Shown one piece after another: positions 1-8,235 of a DNA stretch of 43,514 bases. How positions within the stretch are numbered: position 1 is the first letter of the stretch; the number at the start of each line of letters is the position of its first letter. The notes under the pieces were generated by a model. That model saw nothing but the letters and a program-made list of their open reading frames with translations. It was not told where the DNA came from and made no database searches. The position numbers and the translations under genes are program-made. Source of the DNA: a virus; IMG/VR virus record IMGVR_UViG_3300043772_002428, positions 1-43,514 of that record; one strand, 5' to 3'.

Positions 1-663
1 ACCATTGGTAGTAAAGCCTAGATAAATGTCAGTTTTATTTGCCTCGAGCAGTTGATCTATTAGATTTTCAAATTTTGGATTTAATAAAGTTTCACCGCCT
101 ATCAAATGAACAAATTTTAAATCTGGAGTATTACAAATAGTTGAAACTACGTGATTCCATGCAGATTCGTCTTCGGTCCAGTTCATCCTGGCAGGCCCAC
201 TATAAGTTCCTGCTTTGATTTCCGCTACAGCAATTTTACTGCTGGCGGTAGGCCCGCAAATTCTGCAAGCAAGATTACATTCATTGCCCAGACTTATATG
301 ATAGCTATTGATATTTGGTTTTAAACTTTGAAAATAATCTTTATCAAACGTTTCATAAAAACGCAAAGGCTCGATATTACTTCTGAGGTTTTCTCTGACA
401 CGCTTACTAACAGACCCAATTGATTCTTCGTGATAGCACATGCCGCATAAAGGTTCACGAACCCCATTTAGTTTGCCATGCCTTGCAAATTCTTGATGCT
501 GCCCGGCAACCCATTCGTCAATGGTCATCGAATGTACATTATATTTTTTTGCGTCAGGAGTCCCGCTAATTCTATTGGGCTGAGCACCGCAAGAATGATA
601 AGTGCCGTCGGCGTTAATATGCACTTCATACCAAGGCACGGTGCAAAATATTTTATCTATCAT
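1..663 (-). CDS. radical SAM protein with N-terminal twitch/SPASM-type motif (C-terminus cut by window edge)
   Basis: The frame is open from an ATG at 661-663 down to base 1, giving 221 visible residues; the C-terminus lies outside the window. The 4Fe-4S radical SAM motif is C129-x3-C133-x2-C136 (in GNECNLACRIC), followed by a SAM-binding GGE at 189-191 and a TTNG strand at the window edge. Before the core is a second cysteine set: C7 in FCTVPW, C25 in DGTYHSC, and C73-x2-C76 in LCGMCY, which resembles a SPASM/twitch auxiliary cluster placed at the N-terminus. The start overlaps the stop of the upstream radical SAM gene by 11 nt, so the pair is probably translationally coupled. Enzymes of this type usually modify peptides, proteins or sugars by radical chemistry. 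The substrate is unknown here. Confidence 0.88.
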   Translation of the reverse strand, partial: MIDKIFCTVPWYEVHINADGTYHSCGAQPNRISGTPDAKKYNVHSMTIDEWVAGQHQEFARHGKLNGVREPLCGMCYHEESIGSVSKRVRENLRSNIEPLRFYETFDKDYFQSLKPNINSYHISLGNECNLACRICGPTASSKIAVAEIKAGTYSGPARMNWTEDESAWNHVVSTICNTPDLKFVHLIGGETLLNPKFENLIDQLLEANKTDIYLGFTTNG

Positions 664-1621
664 TTTTGCACTTTATTTTACAAATTTCCAAAGGCATAGT
701 TTCTAATCGCACAATAAATTCTTCCCATAGATTGTCATTTAAGATCTCGTCCAAGGGTCTTGTCCTTACATTTAATTTTGTTTTATATTTTTGTACAAAG
801 TCATTGAATTGATATCCACTATTAAACCACGGGCAAGGAAAAACTAAACCCCCTACATTAATAAACAATTCTTTTTTCCAGTTTAAGCATTTTGCCCAAC
901 TATGATTATCAGTAAAGTATTTGATTTCAATGGCTTTTTTTCTATTAGATATTTTTGTTATGTTTTTTGCATACACAGTGCCAAAATTCTGATTTTCATA
1001 ATTCTTAGGTTTTAACGGATCTTGACCATTGATCGAGTATCTTCCATCAAATTTTGTACTTCTTACTGCCTGCCATTGATCTACGCCTGCGTTCGTTGCT
1101 TGAGCTTTAATAAGATCCATATGATCTTCGTTGAAGTTAAAGTATATAGAACTCCAGTTAATAGTGCAACTGCTATTTTCTCGTAAAACTTTAATGCCGT
1201 TGATAATACTGTCGTAATCACTGTTTATTCTATACATGTTATTACTGTCATTATCCCACCCATCAATACTAAATTGAACCACGTCGTGATAATCTAGTAG
1301 ACTACCAAATTTTACCCACCACGGATCTTTTTTATAGCTACCATTGGTAACAACGACTAACTGAATTTTAAACTTTTTGACATATTCAACAATTTCTAAG
1401 AATTCGGTGGCATAAATTGGATCGCCGATGTCACCGCAAAAAATTATCTTTTTAACGCTGTTTAATATACTTGGCGGAAAAGCAGTTTTAAATTCTTCTA
1501 AAGTAAATTCCTGATTCAGAACATCAGGTTTTAGCTCAGTCCTAGGGCAGCGAGGGCATTTTAACATGCACTTGCTGCTGATTTCTATATGAAGTTCGTT
1601 GGTGTTAAATAACTTCAACAT
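653..1621 (-). CDS. radical SAM protein with C-terminal SPASM-like domain
   Basis: This is a 322-aa protein. The radical SAM signature lies near the start, C18-x3-C22-x2-C25 (KCMLKCPRCPRTE), followed by a GDIGDP loop at 63-68 in the place of the usual GGEP and a VTNG strand at 91-94. The second cysteine group is at the C-terminus: C245 and C263 flanking a W-x-I-x-G-G-V-x-P segment, then C314-x3-C318 at the very end. That is the canonical core-then-SPASM order and is the reverse of its neighbours. SPASM enzymes commonly act on peptides or proteins, and some act on aminoglycosides or other sugars. The start overlaps the end of gp46 by 17 nt and the stop overlaps the next radical SAM gene, so it is embedded in the recombination operon. 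The substrate cannot be named. Confidence 0.88.
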   Translation of the reverse strand: MLKLFNTNELHIEISSKCMLKCPRCPRTELKPDVLNQEFTLEEFKTAFPPSILNSVKKIIFCGDIGDPIYATEFLEIVEYVKKFKIQLVVVTNGSYKKDPWWVKFGSLLDYHDVVQFSIDGWDNDSNNMYRINSDYDSIINGIKVLRENSSCTINWSSIYFNFNEDHMDLIKAQATNAGVDQWQAVRSTKFDGRYSINGQDPLKPKNYENQNFGTVYAKNITKISNRKKAIEIKYFTDNHSWAKCLNWKKELFINVGGLVFPCPWFNSGYQFNDFVQKYKTKLNVRTRPLDEILNDNLWEEFIVRLETMPLEICKIKCKNDR

Positions 1622-3377
1622 CAGTTGTATAACTAGTAAAACCGTTTTCTTTTACAACAGTTAGTATATTATTGACTCGTCCTGCTAACTCGTCCTTGTG
1701 GCTGACTAGCCAAACACTGCGATCACTTTCTCTACTCATTTTCTTTAAAATGGCCAAACTATTTTCTACCCCACTGGCATCCATGCCACTGTCTACTAGC
1801 TCGTCGATAAACAATAGATTAATAGGCTGATACAAACTTTCCCATACGTCTCTAAAAGACCAAGACAAAGAAAGAATTAATCGATTACGCTCTCCTCTGC
1901 TGAGATTGTCAAAATCTAATTCACGACCCAGTTCTTCAATACTAACAGTTAAATCATTGTTGAATTTCACAGTGTGCGGTAATCCAATTTTATCTAAGTA
2001 ATAACTGAGTCTTGCATTTAAGTGATTTAAGTTTTGATCAATAATCTTTTTACGAATAAAACTGTCTTTATTAGTTAATAGTTTAACTAGAAAATCTTGA
2101 TGATCTTTAATTCGTGTGAGACCATTAAGAATATCATAATTGATTTCCTGTAACGCTTGTTCGCGCATTTCTACAATTTGATCTGCATAAGGATCAGTTT
2201 CTTGTTGCTTTGCAGTTAACTGAGTTAATACACTGGCCATACTACTTCGATGTTCGAACGCATCGCTTTCATTTTTATAAAAAGTTGTAGGCTTGGTTCC
2301 TAGTTCTCCCAATGCTGTAAGTGCATCAGTGTGTTCCATGTATTGTGTGTTAGTGGCAAGGGCCTGCAGTGCAGATTCTTGTAGTGTTTTCTTTTTCTCT
2401 TCTAATAGGGTTTCTTGTTTGGAGTCGTGGAACGCTTGCCCGCACGAGTGACAAGTATGATTCTCCAACGTTTGGATTTCATTTCTGAGCTTTTCAATTT
2501 CACGGGTTTCCCTTACTTCGTCTTGTTCGCATCGTTTAATCCATGCTTTTAAATCGTTAATTATTTTCTCTTTAGAAGAATAATCAGATAATCGTTTGTG
2601 TGCATCCAATTCTGATTCTATATCTAATTCTGCCAGTTGATCGTAAGCAGTTTGTAGAGCAGCAACATCGTCCTCATGTTTTTTACTCCATAAAGTCTGA
2701 CGTCGAATTAATGCATCAATTTGATCTTGAATTCGTTTATTGGCATCTTGCACGGCTTTGATTCTAAATTCTTCGCTTTGTATGGCATCTTTAGTATCTT
2801 TGTTTTGTTGTTTTAATGCTTCAGCTTTTTCACTTAACAGTGTAATGCCTAAAAGTTGTTCAATAATTGTTCGTTGTTCGTTGGCTTTTAAACTTAAAAA
2901 CGGCTCAGTGTACGTGTTCAGGGCTACAATATGTCTGAACATATCATGGCTCATGTTTAACAGTCTTTCAATTTCTGCTTGAGTCTCTCTACTGTCGCCT
3001 TGACTATTGTCGTCTTTTGTTTGTAGTTCTTCATCGTCGATATAGAACTTAAGTACATTTGGTTTACGACCACGCTCAATTCTATAATGGCAACCTTCGA
3101 CGTCGAAGTCCACAGTGACTAACATGTTTTTGCTGTTAGTTTTATTAATCAGGTTGTCTTTTTTAATATTAGTCAACGCTTGGCCGAATAAGCTGTAACT
3201 CAATGCATTGATAATAGTAGTTTTGCCGGTGCCATTCCTAGCACCACTGTCATCGCCGCCTAAGTCTAAATTTTCACCTAATACCAGCGTTAAGTCGTTA
3301 CGATCAAAGTCGATACCCTGTGTAGCATTACCTACACTCATAAAATTTTTAACTGACAGTGCTTTTATTTTAAACAT
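1605..3377 (-). CDS. 46: recombination nuclease ATPase subunit, gp46 (SbcC/Rad50-like)
   Basis: A 590-aa SMC/Rad50-type ATPase. With gp47 it forms the phage Mre11-Rad50-like complex that resects DNA ends for recombination-dependent replication. An extended Walker A ends in RNGTGKTT (about 48-54). Helical coiled-coil arms of about 185-300 and 325-430 flank a zinc hook C309-x2-C312. The ABC signature LSRGE is at 492-496, Walker B LLFIDE at 521-526, the D-loop DSGMD at 529-533 and the switch histidine H560 in VSHKDE. The length is close to T4 gp46 (about 560 aa). The ATG lies 17 nt after the stop of the upstream radical SAM gene. A weak purine-rich stretch precedes it at long spacing. In T4, 47 and 46 are near neighbours; here two accessory genes separate them. 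Confidence 0.96.
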   Translation of the reverse strand: MFKIKALSVKNFMSVGNATQGIDFDRNDLTLVLGENLDLGGDDSGARNGTGKTTIINALSYSLFGQALTNIKKDNLINKTNSKNMLVTVDFDVEGCHYRIERGRKPNVLKFYIDDEELQTKDDNSQGDSRETQAEIERLLNMSHDMFRHIVALNTYTEPFLSLKANEQRTIIEQLLGITLLSEKAEALKQQNKDTKDAIQSEEFRIKAVQDANKRIQDQIDALIRRQTLWSKKHEDDVAALQTAYDQLAELDIESELDAHKRLSDYSSKEKIINDLKAWIKRCEQDEVRETREIEKLRNEIQTLENHTCHSCGQAFHDSKQETLLEEKKKTLQESALQALATNTQYMEHTDALTALGELGTKPTTFYKNESDAFEHRSSMASVLTQLTAKQQETDPYADQIVEMREQALQEINYDILNGLTRIKDHQDFLVKLLTNKDSFIRKKIIDQNLNHLNARLSYYLDKIGLPHTVKFNNDLTVSIEELGRELDFDNLSRGERNRLILSLSWSFRDVWESLYQPINLLFIDELVDSGMDASGVENSLAILKKMSRESDRSVWLVSHKDELAGRVNNILTVVKENGFTSYTTDVEVI

Positions 3378-3394
3378 AATTAATACTATACTCT

Positions 3395-4546
3395 TTAAAA
3401 CAAATTAGCAAATAAAGATTTGCCATTCAGATTACGTCGATGATCTAACTCATTGATAATATTTTTTAACGGGTCGTTAGTTCCTGTATATTCAATTTCT
3501 AACTCTTTTAACATCATACCATATCCAGTTTTTAACCAACTACTTGGTAGGTCTGCCATTCTTGATACAAGCATTGATTTGATTAATTCTTTAGTTGTCT
3601 GATTTATATATTGTATTTTAAACGCATCCGGGCCCCGGATTACTTGTATGATAAAAGAATTAGAGCTAAATCCAAATGACTGAAACAAATCTATAGCATC
3701 AAATATGGCCAATGATGTCAGAGAACACCACACCATATTAAACGTAATTTTATGCTCGGTGTTTTCGATATCTTGCTTTAGTTGAAGTAAATTTGCAACC
3801 CAACTTTCCCATGTTGCGCCGAATCGAACATATTCAAATATTTCTTTTGTGCTATCTACACTAAGAATCCAGTGTACATTTTTACAGTTTAACAGTAATT
3901 TATAAATTGGAGAATTGACGTTTGTTAAGTTTGTGTTGACTCTAATATAGATGTTGGGATTCTTTTCTTGTATTAAATTTATAAGCTCTAAATTTTCCTT
4001 CATCAACAACGGCTCTCCGCCGCACAAATACACATATTTTAAGTTGTCGATATTATCGAATATGTATTTTTTTGTACGCTCTAATTCAACTTCATTGACA
4101 GTAGTTTCTATATTTAATTCCTTGGCCCATGTGCTGCTTAGATCGCTGCCGCAATACACACAGGCAAGATTACAGGTGTTGCGCCAGCGCATATCGATTT
4201 GCCTTAAGTTAAAGGTATCTGCAGAATTAAAATCCGTTAATGGGATGACTTTCCCTATTATTTTTTTAAAATGTGCTCTATTACTAGTTCCAAGAACACT
4301 ATTTTGCAGAGACTCAGTGTCCCAACAACTACTGCATGATTCAGTTTTAACCGAATTTAATAAGTCTTGTTTAATGACGGTATTTTTTTCAGAGTTTAAA
4401 ATATTTTCAATTTTATCGTTTTCTATATTTCCCAACTTAGATCGACTAATAGAACAGTTCATTACGTCCCCGTTTGGAGACATATATACTCCGGACCACG
4501 GAACAGTACATAATGTAGGATGCAGTATAAATTCTTTTGGCGTCAT
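3395..4546 (-). CDS. radical SAM protein with N-terminal twitch/SPASM-type motif
   Basis: I chose the ATG at 4544-4546, which overlaps the SDR stop in an ATGA arrangement and has an AGG a few bases upstream. An upstream in-frame ATG at 4567 would add 7 residues and enlarge the overlap to 25 nt. The protein is then 383 aa. N-terminal cysteines are C13 (LCTVPW), C31 (NGDVMNC) and C71-x2-C74 (CSSCWD). The radical SAM motif is C125-x3-C129-x2-C132 (TCNLACVYC), followed by CGGEPLLM and a VNTNLT strand. The architecture matches the partial gene at 1-663 and the three right-arm radical SAM genes, so they look like one paralogous family. The role is probably oxidative or radical modification of a sugar or peptide. 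It sits directly behind an SDR gene, which may act in the same pathway. Confidence 0.87.
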   Translation of the reverse strand: MTPKEFILHPTLCTVPWSGVYMSPNGDVMNCSISRSKLGNIENDKIENILNSEKNTVIKQDLLNSVKTESCSSCWDTESLQNSVLGTSNRAHFKKIIGKVIPLTDFNSADTFNLRQIDMRWRNTCNLACVYCGSDLSSTWAKELNIETTVNEVELERTKKYIFDNIDNLKYVYLCGGEPLLMKENLELINLIQEKNPNIYIRVNTNLTNVNSPIYKLLLNCKNVHWILSVDSTKEIFEYVRFGATWESWVANLLQLKQDIENTEHKITFNMVWCSLTSLAIFDAIDLFQSFGFSSNSFIIQVIRGPDAFKIQYINQTTKELIKSMLVSRMADLPSSWLKTGYGMMLKELEIEYTGTNDPLKNIINELDHRRNLNGKSLFANLF

Positions 4547-5004
4547 ATGCCTACGCTTTCTAAACATTGTTTTGCGTATTCGTCGGTGATATCGCCGAGG
4601 TGTGATGGATTTACTAAAATTAATTTACAATTAGTAACCGGAGTCAGTACCCGATGTGCATGATCTAACGCATGTTTTTGAGTTACATATTCTAATAGAA
4701 ATGTATCATCCCACTGTGGCATCTTATTAAGAACTGCACTACCTATGCTAATAACTGTTCCTTTATTCCATTGCCTAACTAACCGATACAATATTTGTGC
4801 TTGGGCATAGTCTGGTTTGGCATTGTTTATAAAAAAATCGAACTCTTTTATTTCGTTAAGCATGTCAGTAACACAAGAATAATTCCGAAGGTCATATCCA
4901 TTTGATCGGCTAAATCCTTTAACTATATAATTTTTACTAAGACATAAATCGTAAAAACTTTTACCCAGTCCTGCCGTGTGCCCAGTTATAGCAATTTTAA
5001 TCAT
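4543..5004 (-). CDS. short SDR-like NAD(P)-dependent oxidoreductase
   Basis: A 153-aa protein with a Rossmann glycine motif TGHTAGLGK at 7-15, an NNA at 60-62, and a catalytic S-Y-K set: S87/S89 in the SIGSA strand, then Y106-x3-K110 (YVTQK). These are the hallmarks of the short-chain dehydrogenase/reductase family. At 153 aa it is much shorter than the usual 230-270. The loop between the first strand and NNA is compact, and the C-terminal substrate-binding part is cut after the VNPSHLGD strand. It may be a minimal SDR or need a partner. Its ATG overlaps the gp47 stop by 4 nt (ATGA), and its stop overlaps the following radical SAM start in the same way. A role in nucleotide-sugar oxidation or reduction is plausible but inferred only from context. 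Confidence 0.8.
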   Translation of the reverse strand: MIKIAITGHTAGLGKSFYDLCLSKNYIVKGFSRSNGYDLRNYSCVTDMLNEIKEFDFFINNAKPDYAQAQILYRLVRQWNKGTVISIGSAVLNKMPQWDDTFLLEYVTQKHALDHAHRVLTPVTNCKLILVNPSHLGDITDEYAKQCLESVGI

Positions 5005-6017
5005 AGATTTCGATAAATGTCTAGTAATAAATTGTTGTCGTAGTGATCGCTGGTGATAGCTGTCAATTGATTGGTGACAATTTGATCAACACTTTCAAAC
5101 TCCACATTTCCTTGAATAGCAAATTCATTTAAGTTTGCATTTTTTTGTGGAATTAATGTAATCTCTCGTAGTTTATGAGATTCTAAGAATGTTTCTTTGA
5201 TGAAAGTGGCTTCTTCGTAGCTAATGTCGATGTCGATATTTACACGAACGTGCATACCTGTACCCAGCACAGCATCTGCATTATTTAAAATAGCGCCTAG
5301 ACCCAAAACGCGATATCGGGGTTGATCAGGCCAAGCATGATATTCAGGTTCTTTATCCCATTCTAATATCATTAATCCTCTTTCGTCGTCGCCTGCATCG
5401 GCATAATTATGCGGGAAACAATTTCCGATGTATGTAATATTCTTCCGTTGCTGACGCTTATGGAAATGTCCAGTGAAGACTTGTTCGAAATTTCCAAAGT
5501 GCTCATTTTTTATTTCACCGTGATCAGGCATCTGTACCATGGCATTCATGTAGAAATGGGGCAATTCGAAATGTCCAAACATGTATTTGCCTTTTAATTT
5601 AGAAATACGCTTGTGATCATCTCCAACAAGCCACGGAGCAAAAACTACATCCCCGCTACTAAACCAATCATTGCAAATTTCTACATTAGGAAGATGTCGG
5701 GCCCATTCCACACTTTGTATGTCTCTCTTATCTCGATAATAGAGGTCATGGTTACCAGGAATAAAATAAACACGTTCAAAATTGGCATTTAAGTGCTCCA
5801 ACGCTTTAAGGCTATAGTTCAGGGTAACGATGTTAAGACTGGCTCGGTTATTGTGCCAATCACCTAGGAACATGGCAGTTTCACAGCCTTCTTCCTTTGC
5901 TTTGGCAGTGGCCCATTTAACAAAGTTAAGACAATCTTCGTTATGAAGTTGGCTATTAGACTTAAGTCCGAAATGGATATCTGTAAAAACAGCAGCTTTT
6001 TTAAATAAATTACTCAT
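5001..6017 (-). CDS. 47: recombination nuclease subunit, gp47 (SbcD/Mre11-like)
   Basis: A 338-aa calcineurin-type metallophosphoesterase that partners gp46 in processing DNA ends. All metal-binding motifs of the Mre11/SbcD family are visible in order: D13-x-H15 (FTDIHFG), GD at 52-53 with W54 and H55 (GDWHNNR), GNHD at 88-91, GH at 148-149 (GHFELPH), and GHFH at 183-186. The length matches T4 gp47 (about 339 aa). It follows gp55 after a 17-nt gap, and the ATGA at its end couples it to the SDR gene. The order 55-47-46 is conserved T4-superfamily synteny. Regulation is presumably from the sigma70-like promoter upstream of gp55. Confidence 0.97.
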   Translation of the reverse strand: MSNLFKKAAVFTDIHFGLKSNSQLHNEDCLNFVKWATAKAKEEGCETAMFLGDWHNNRASLNIVTLNYSLKALEHLNANFERVYFIPGNHDLYYRDKRDIQSVEWARHLPNVEICNDWFSSGDVVFAPWLVGDDHKRISKLKGKYMFGHFELPHFYMNAMVQMPDHGEIKNEHFGNFEQVFTGHFHKRQQRKNITYIGNCFPHNYADAGDDERGLMILEWDKEPEYHAWPDQPRYRVLGLGAILNNADAVLGTGMHVRVNIDIDISYEEATFIKETFLESHKLREITLIPQKNANLNEFAIQGNVEFESVDQIVTNQLTAITSDHYDNNLLLDIYRNL

Positions 6018-6034
6018 CTACCTAGTATAACACA

Positions 6035-6916
6035 TTATTCATCATAAAAGCTAGAGCCGCCTCCACCAGAACTCATTCCTTGTCGTGTGTAACTAGGATT
6101 TAAATTGTTCATTTCTAAGATGTCATCTCTGAGATTCTGGTTTCGTTTTTCGATGTTAAGAACACGAGTAAAACTATTAGTGATGGCAGCGGTATAGTAT
6201 GCAAACGGATTTTGACTCTTGGATTCATCGAATTGTAGACCAATTTGACTTAATTGTAATAACGCTTGACTACGCATTTCATCATTGTATGTATAACCAC
6301 GCCAGTTACTTCGAGTAGCATACCGTTCACACAACTTCATGAACATATGGGCAAGTTTGTTAGTCATCGATCCGTGATCTTTGCTAAAGACTCCATCAGT
6401 TAAATCCCCTCGCCAATGACTCTTGCCCACTAATACAGGGTTACCGTCTTCATCAACTTTGTAATGAAAAAATGGTGGAAAGTTAACTTTAACATACTTG
6501 TTATGCTTCGGGTCGTCTTCGTCATATTCTGTATAAGCAGTATTGTCTTCGTCATCAAATAATTCTTTAGCAGCATCTTTGGCTTTTTTAGTTTTTACGT
6601 TGTCGATGGGGATATGTTCCCATGTCATTACCCTAAAGACTACATCAGTCAGTGGGATTTTTGTATATTTGATTTCAAATTGATCTGCTTTTTGTTTTTC
6701 GCCCGTTTCGGCTACAGCAGTTTCGTGAGCTAATTTACTCAATCTTTCTGCTCTTGCTTTTCGAGCGGCAAGAATATTTTTCTTATTGACTTGAGCCACA
6801 CTGCTTACAATTAAATCGTAGTCTGCAACGTCTGGTCCTGTATATGAACAATAAGTATTTTTGCTTTTATGTATTTCTTTAAGGATATCCTTATTATTGA
6901 GATAATTATGTTTAAT
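6035..6916 (-). CDS. 55: late-transcription sigma factor gp55, apparent ATT start
   Basis: This T4 gp55-type sigma factor directs host RNA polymerase to late promoters of the TATAAATA type. The region-2-like core contains SNWRGYTYNDEMR, then the NPFAYYTAAITNSF helix and EKRNQNLRDD. The C-terminus ends in a glycine run and SSFYDE, where T4 gp55 has its hydrophobic clamp-binding tail. The first conventional start is a GTG at 6797-6799 (254 aa), but it has no ribosome-binding site and the frame stays open for 39 more codons. That stretch encodes NYLNNKDILKEI, which from memory resembles the T4 gp55 N-terminus (NYVNNKELLQAI). The only well-placed initiator is ATT at 6914-6916, 6 nt after AAGGAG, giving 293 aa. 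The product is highly likely; the start codon is an inference. Confidence 0.9.
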   Translation of the reverse strand: MKHNYLNNKDILKEIHKSKNTYCSYTGPDVADYDLIVSSVAQVNKKNILAARKARAERLSKLAHETAVAETGEKQKADQFEIKYTKIPLTDVVFRVMTWEHIPIDNVKTKKAKDAAKELFDDEDNTAYTEYDEDDPKHNKYVKVNFPPFFHYKVDEDGNPVLVGKSHWRGDLTDGVFSKDHGSMTNKLAHMFMKLCERYATRSNWRGYTYNDEMRSQALLQLSQIGLQFDESKSQNPFAYYTAAITNSFTRVLNIEKRNQNLRDDILEMNNLNPSYTRQGMSSGGGGSSFYDE

Positions 6917-6922
6917 TTTTTA

Positions 6923-6928
6923 CTCCTT
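6923..6928 (-). promoter_or_regulatory. Shine-Dalgarno AAGGAG that decides an ATT start for gp55
   Basis: On the minus strand AAGGAG is followed by six bases (TAAAAA) and then ATT in the gp55 frame. A TAA immediately precedes the AAA-ATT codons, so the reading frame cannot begin earlier. No ATG, GTG or TTG lies in a suitable position in any frame. Confidence 0.7.
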
Positions 6929-6939
6929 GGGGTTAACGT

Positions 6940-6969
6940 ATACTAACATGTTTTAAATCGATGTGTCAA
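6940..6969 (-). promoter_or_regulatory. sigma70-like promoter for the gp55-gp47-gp46 operon
   Basis: On the minus strand a perfect -35 TTGACA (6964-6969) is separated by 18 bp from TAGTAT (6940-6945). Transcription would begin near 6933, only a few bases before the gp55 Shine-Dalgarno sequence. This suits early or middle expression by unmodified host polymerase and supports a translation start upstream of the GTG at 6799. Confidence 0.65.
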
Positions 6970-6999
6970 CCTATCATAAAAATACCAGTTATTTAAATC

Positions 7000-7007
7000 G
7001 ATAAATA
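7000..7007 (+). promoter_or_regulatory. T4-type late promoter octamer GATAAATA
   Basis: GATAAATA lies 17 nt before the first late structural gene, in the 108-base divergent region between gp55 and the virion module. T4 late promoters consist of a TATAAATA -10 element recognised by gp55. The same core precedes other genes in this window. Confidence 0.65.
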
Positions 7008-7024
7008 TCTAAAATAGGTAAAAA

Positions 7025-7933
7025 ATGCCAGCGTCGTATAATACTACAGGTTTCCAATCAGGCGGTTCAGTGACAAATTCGTTATCTGCTGGGCAAAACA
7101 CCGGCGGTGCGTTAAATCCTGCAGATGCCAGTGGACTTAGACTTGCGGGTGCCGGCCTTACTCCTGGGGCCAACGGCCTTTTATCGGACCTTGCTGGTAC
7201 TATATTTAACAATGTAACATTCATGGGGGTGGACGGACAAGCAATTAGACCTGAATACGACTGGCGTGTCAGAGTGAGCATGGCCAAATATGCAGCCAGT
7301 TTGTTTTATGATAACCCTGCTAATCCTATTATGACCCCGTTAAACAGTGTTTTGGGCACGTCGGGTGTAATTTTTCCTTATACTCCTGCTATAACAATAA
7401 CTCACAGCGCCAGATATACTCCACAAAGTTTAACACACAGTAATTATAATAGTTATTTTTATGACGGCAGTGAAGTACCAAGCATAAGCATTGCTGGAGA
7501 ATTTACTGTACAAAACGTGGTTGAAGGCCAGTATTTAATGGCTGTAATTCAGTTTTTTCGATCAGTGACTAAAATGTTTTTTGGTGCAGACACTAATGCA
7601 GGTAGTCCTCCTCCCATTGTTTTCTTGGACGGATACGGACCCACATACCTTCCGCATGTGCCCTGTGTAGTAACACAATTCACTCACACAATGCCAGCAG
7701 AGGTTGACTATGTTCAAGTGCCAGTGGGAGCACCATTAAGCACATCAGGTGTTCAATTACCAACCAATGATATGTTAGGCGGCCCAGTTAGATTGCCTAC
7801 ATCTAGTACTGTAAATCTAACGTTACAGCCAATTTACAGTAGATCTAACATATTCAATAATTTTACTCTTGACAAGTTTGCCAAAGGTGCATTAGTGAGA
7901 AATGGCACATCAACTACAGGAGGATTCCTATAA
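7025..7933 (+). CDS. probable baseplate/tail-tube-cap structural protein (gp48-like)
   Basis: A 302-aa protein. Residues 1-60 are low-complexity, rich in G, A, S and N. The rest is a beta-rich fold with DWRVRVSMAKYA, GVIFPYTPAITI, an FFRSVTKMF helix at about 178-186, and a C-terminal STVNLTLQPIYSRS strand. This resembles proteins annotated as tube cap or tube initiator (gp48/gp54) in marine T4-like phages; I rely on memory of such proteins, not on an alignment. It is the first gene of the late module, directly before gp53 (7933 is the last base of its stop and the first base of the gp53 ATG). A late promoter octamer sits 17 nt upstream and AGGT precedes the ATG. It might instead be another hub or tube-end protein. 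Confidence 0.6.
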   Translation: MPASYNTTGFQSGGSVTNSLSAGQNTGGALNPADASGLRLAGAGLTPGANGLLSDLAGTIFNNVTFMGVDGQAIRPEYDWRVRVSMAKYAASLFYDNPANPIMTPLNSVLGTSGVIFPYTPAITITHSARYTPQSLTHSNYNSYFYDGSEVPSISIAGEFTVQNVVEGQYLMAVIQFFRSVTKMFFGADTNAGSPPPIVFLDGYGPTYLPHVPCVVTQFTHTMPAEVDYVQVPVGAPLSTSGVQLPTNDMLGGPVRLPTSSTVNLTLQPIYSRSNIFNNFTLDKFAKGALVRNGTSTTGGFL

Positions 7934-8232
7934 TGGCTACGCCCTATTCTAAATCTAGTCTTTATGCAACCACACCATTTTATGGAAATTTTTTAGATTT
8001 TGCAAATTTTCCAAGAATTCCCAGAAATGCAGATGATGTAGTATTCACTATTAACAAAACATATCAATATAGACCTGATTTATTGGCCTACGATTTGTAC
8101 GGTGATACTAACTTATGGTGGGTGTTTGCACTACGAAACCCGAATACTATCAGAGATCCTTTGTTTGATATGACTGTGGGCAACAAAATTTATTTGCCTA
8201 AAAAAACTGATCTAATAGGTATCATTGGCTAA
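7933..8232 (+). CDS. 53: baseplate wedge protein gp53
   Basis: A 99-aa protein. The stretch YQYRPDLLAYDLYGD, then LWWVFALRNPN, then DPLFDMTVGNKIYLP is the characteristic pattern of the gp53 baseplate wedge family: a LysM-like fold ending in the hydrophobic IYLP strand. It is about half the length of T4 gp53 (196 aa); many T4-superfamily and marine relatives are short like this. In the virion gp53 links neighbouring wedges around the hub. The start shares one base with the preceding stop (TAATG), so it is coupled to the gp48-like gene. Confidence 0.9.
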   Translation: MATPYSKSSLYATTPFYGNFLDFANFPRIPRNADDVVFTINKTYQYRPDLLAYDLYGDTNLWWVFALRNPNTIRDPLFDMTVGNKIYLPKKTDLIGIIG

Positions 8233-8235
8233 TAT

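Noticed and set aside
4547-4567. ATG at 4567 as the start of the radical SAM gene at 3395-4546
   Set aside because: The downstream ATG at 4546 gives a standard ATGA overlap with the SDR gene and has an AGG at suitable spacing.
3951-4589. 212-aa plus-strand frame opposite the radical SAM and SDR genes
   Set aside because: It is an antisense shadow of two well-supported genes and has no domain signature.
6035-6799. GTG at 6797-6799 as the start of gp55
   Set aside because: No Shine-Dalgarno precedes it, and 39 in-frame upstream codons encode a segment resembling the T4 gp55 N-terminus.
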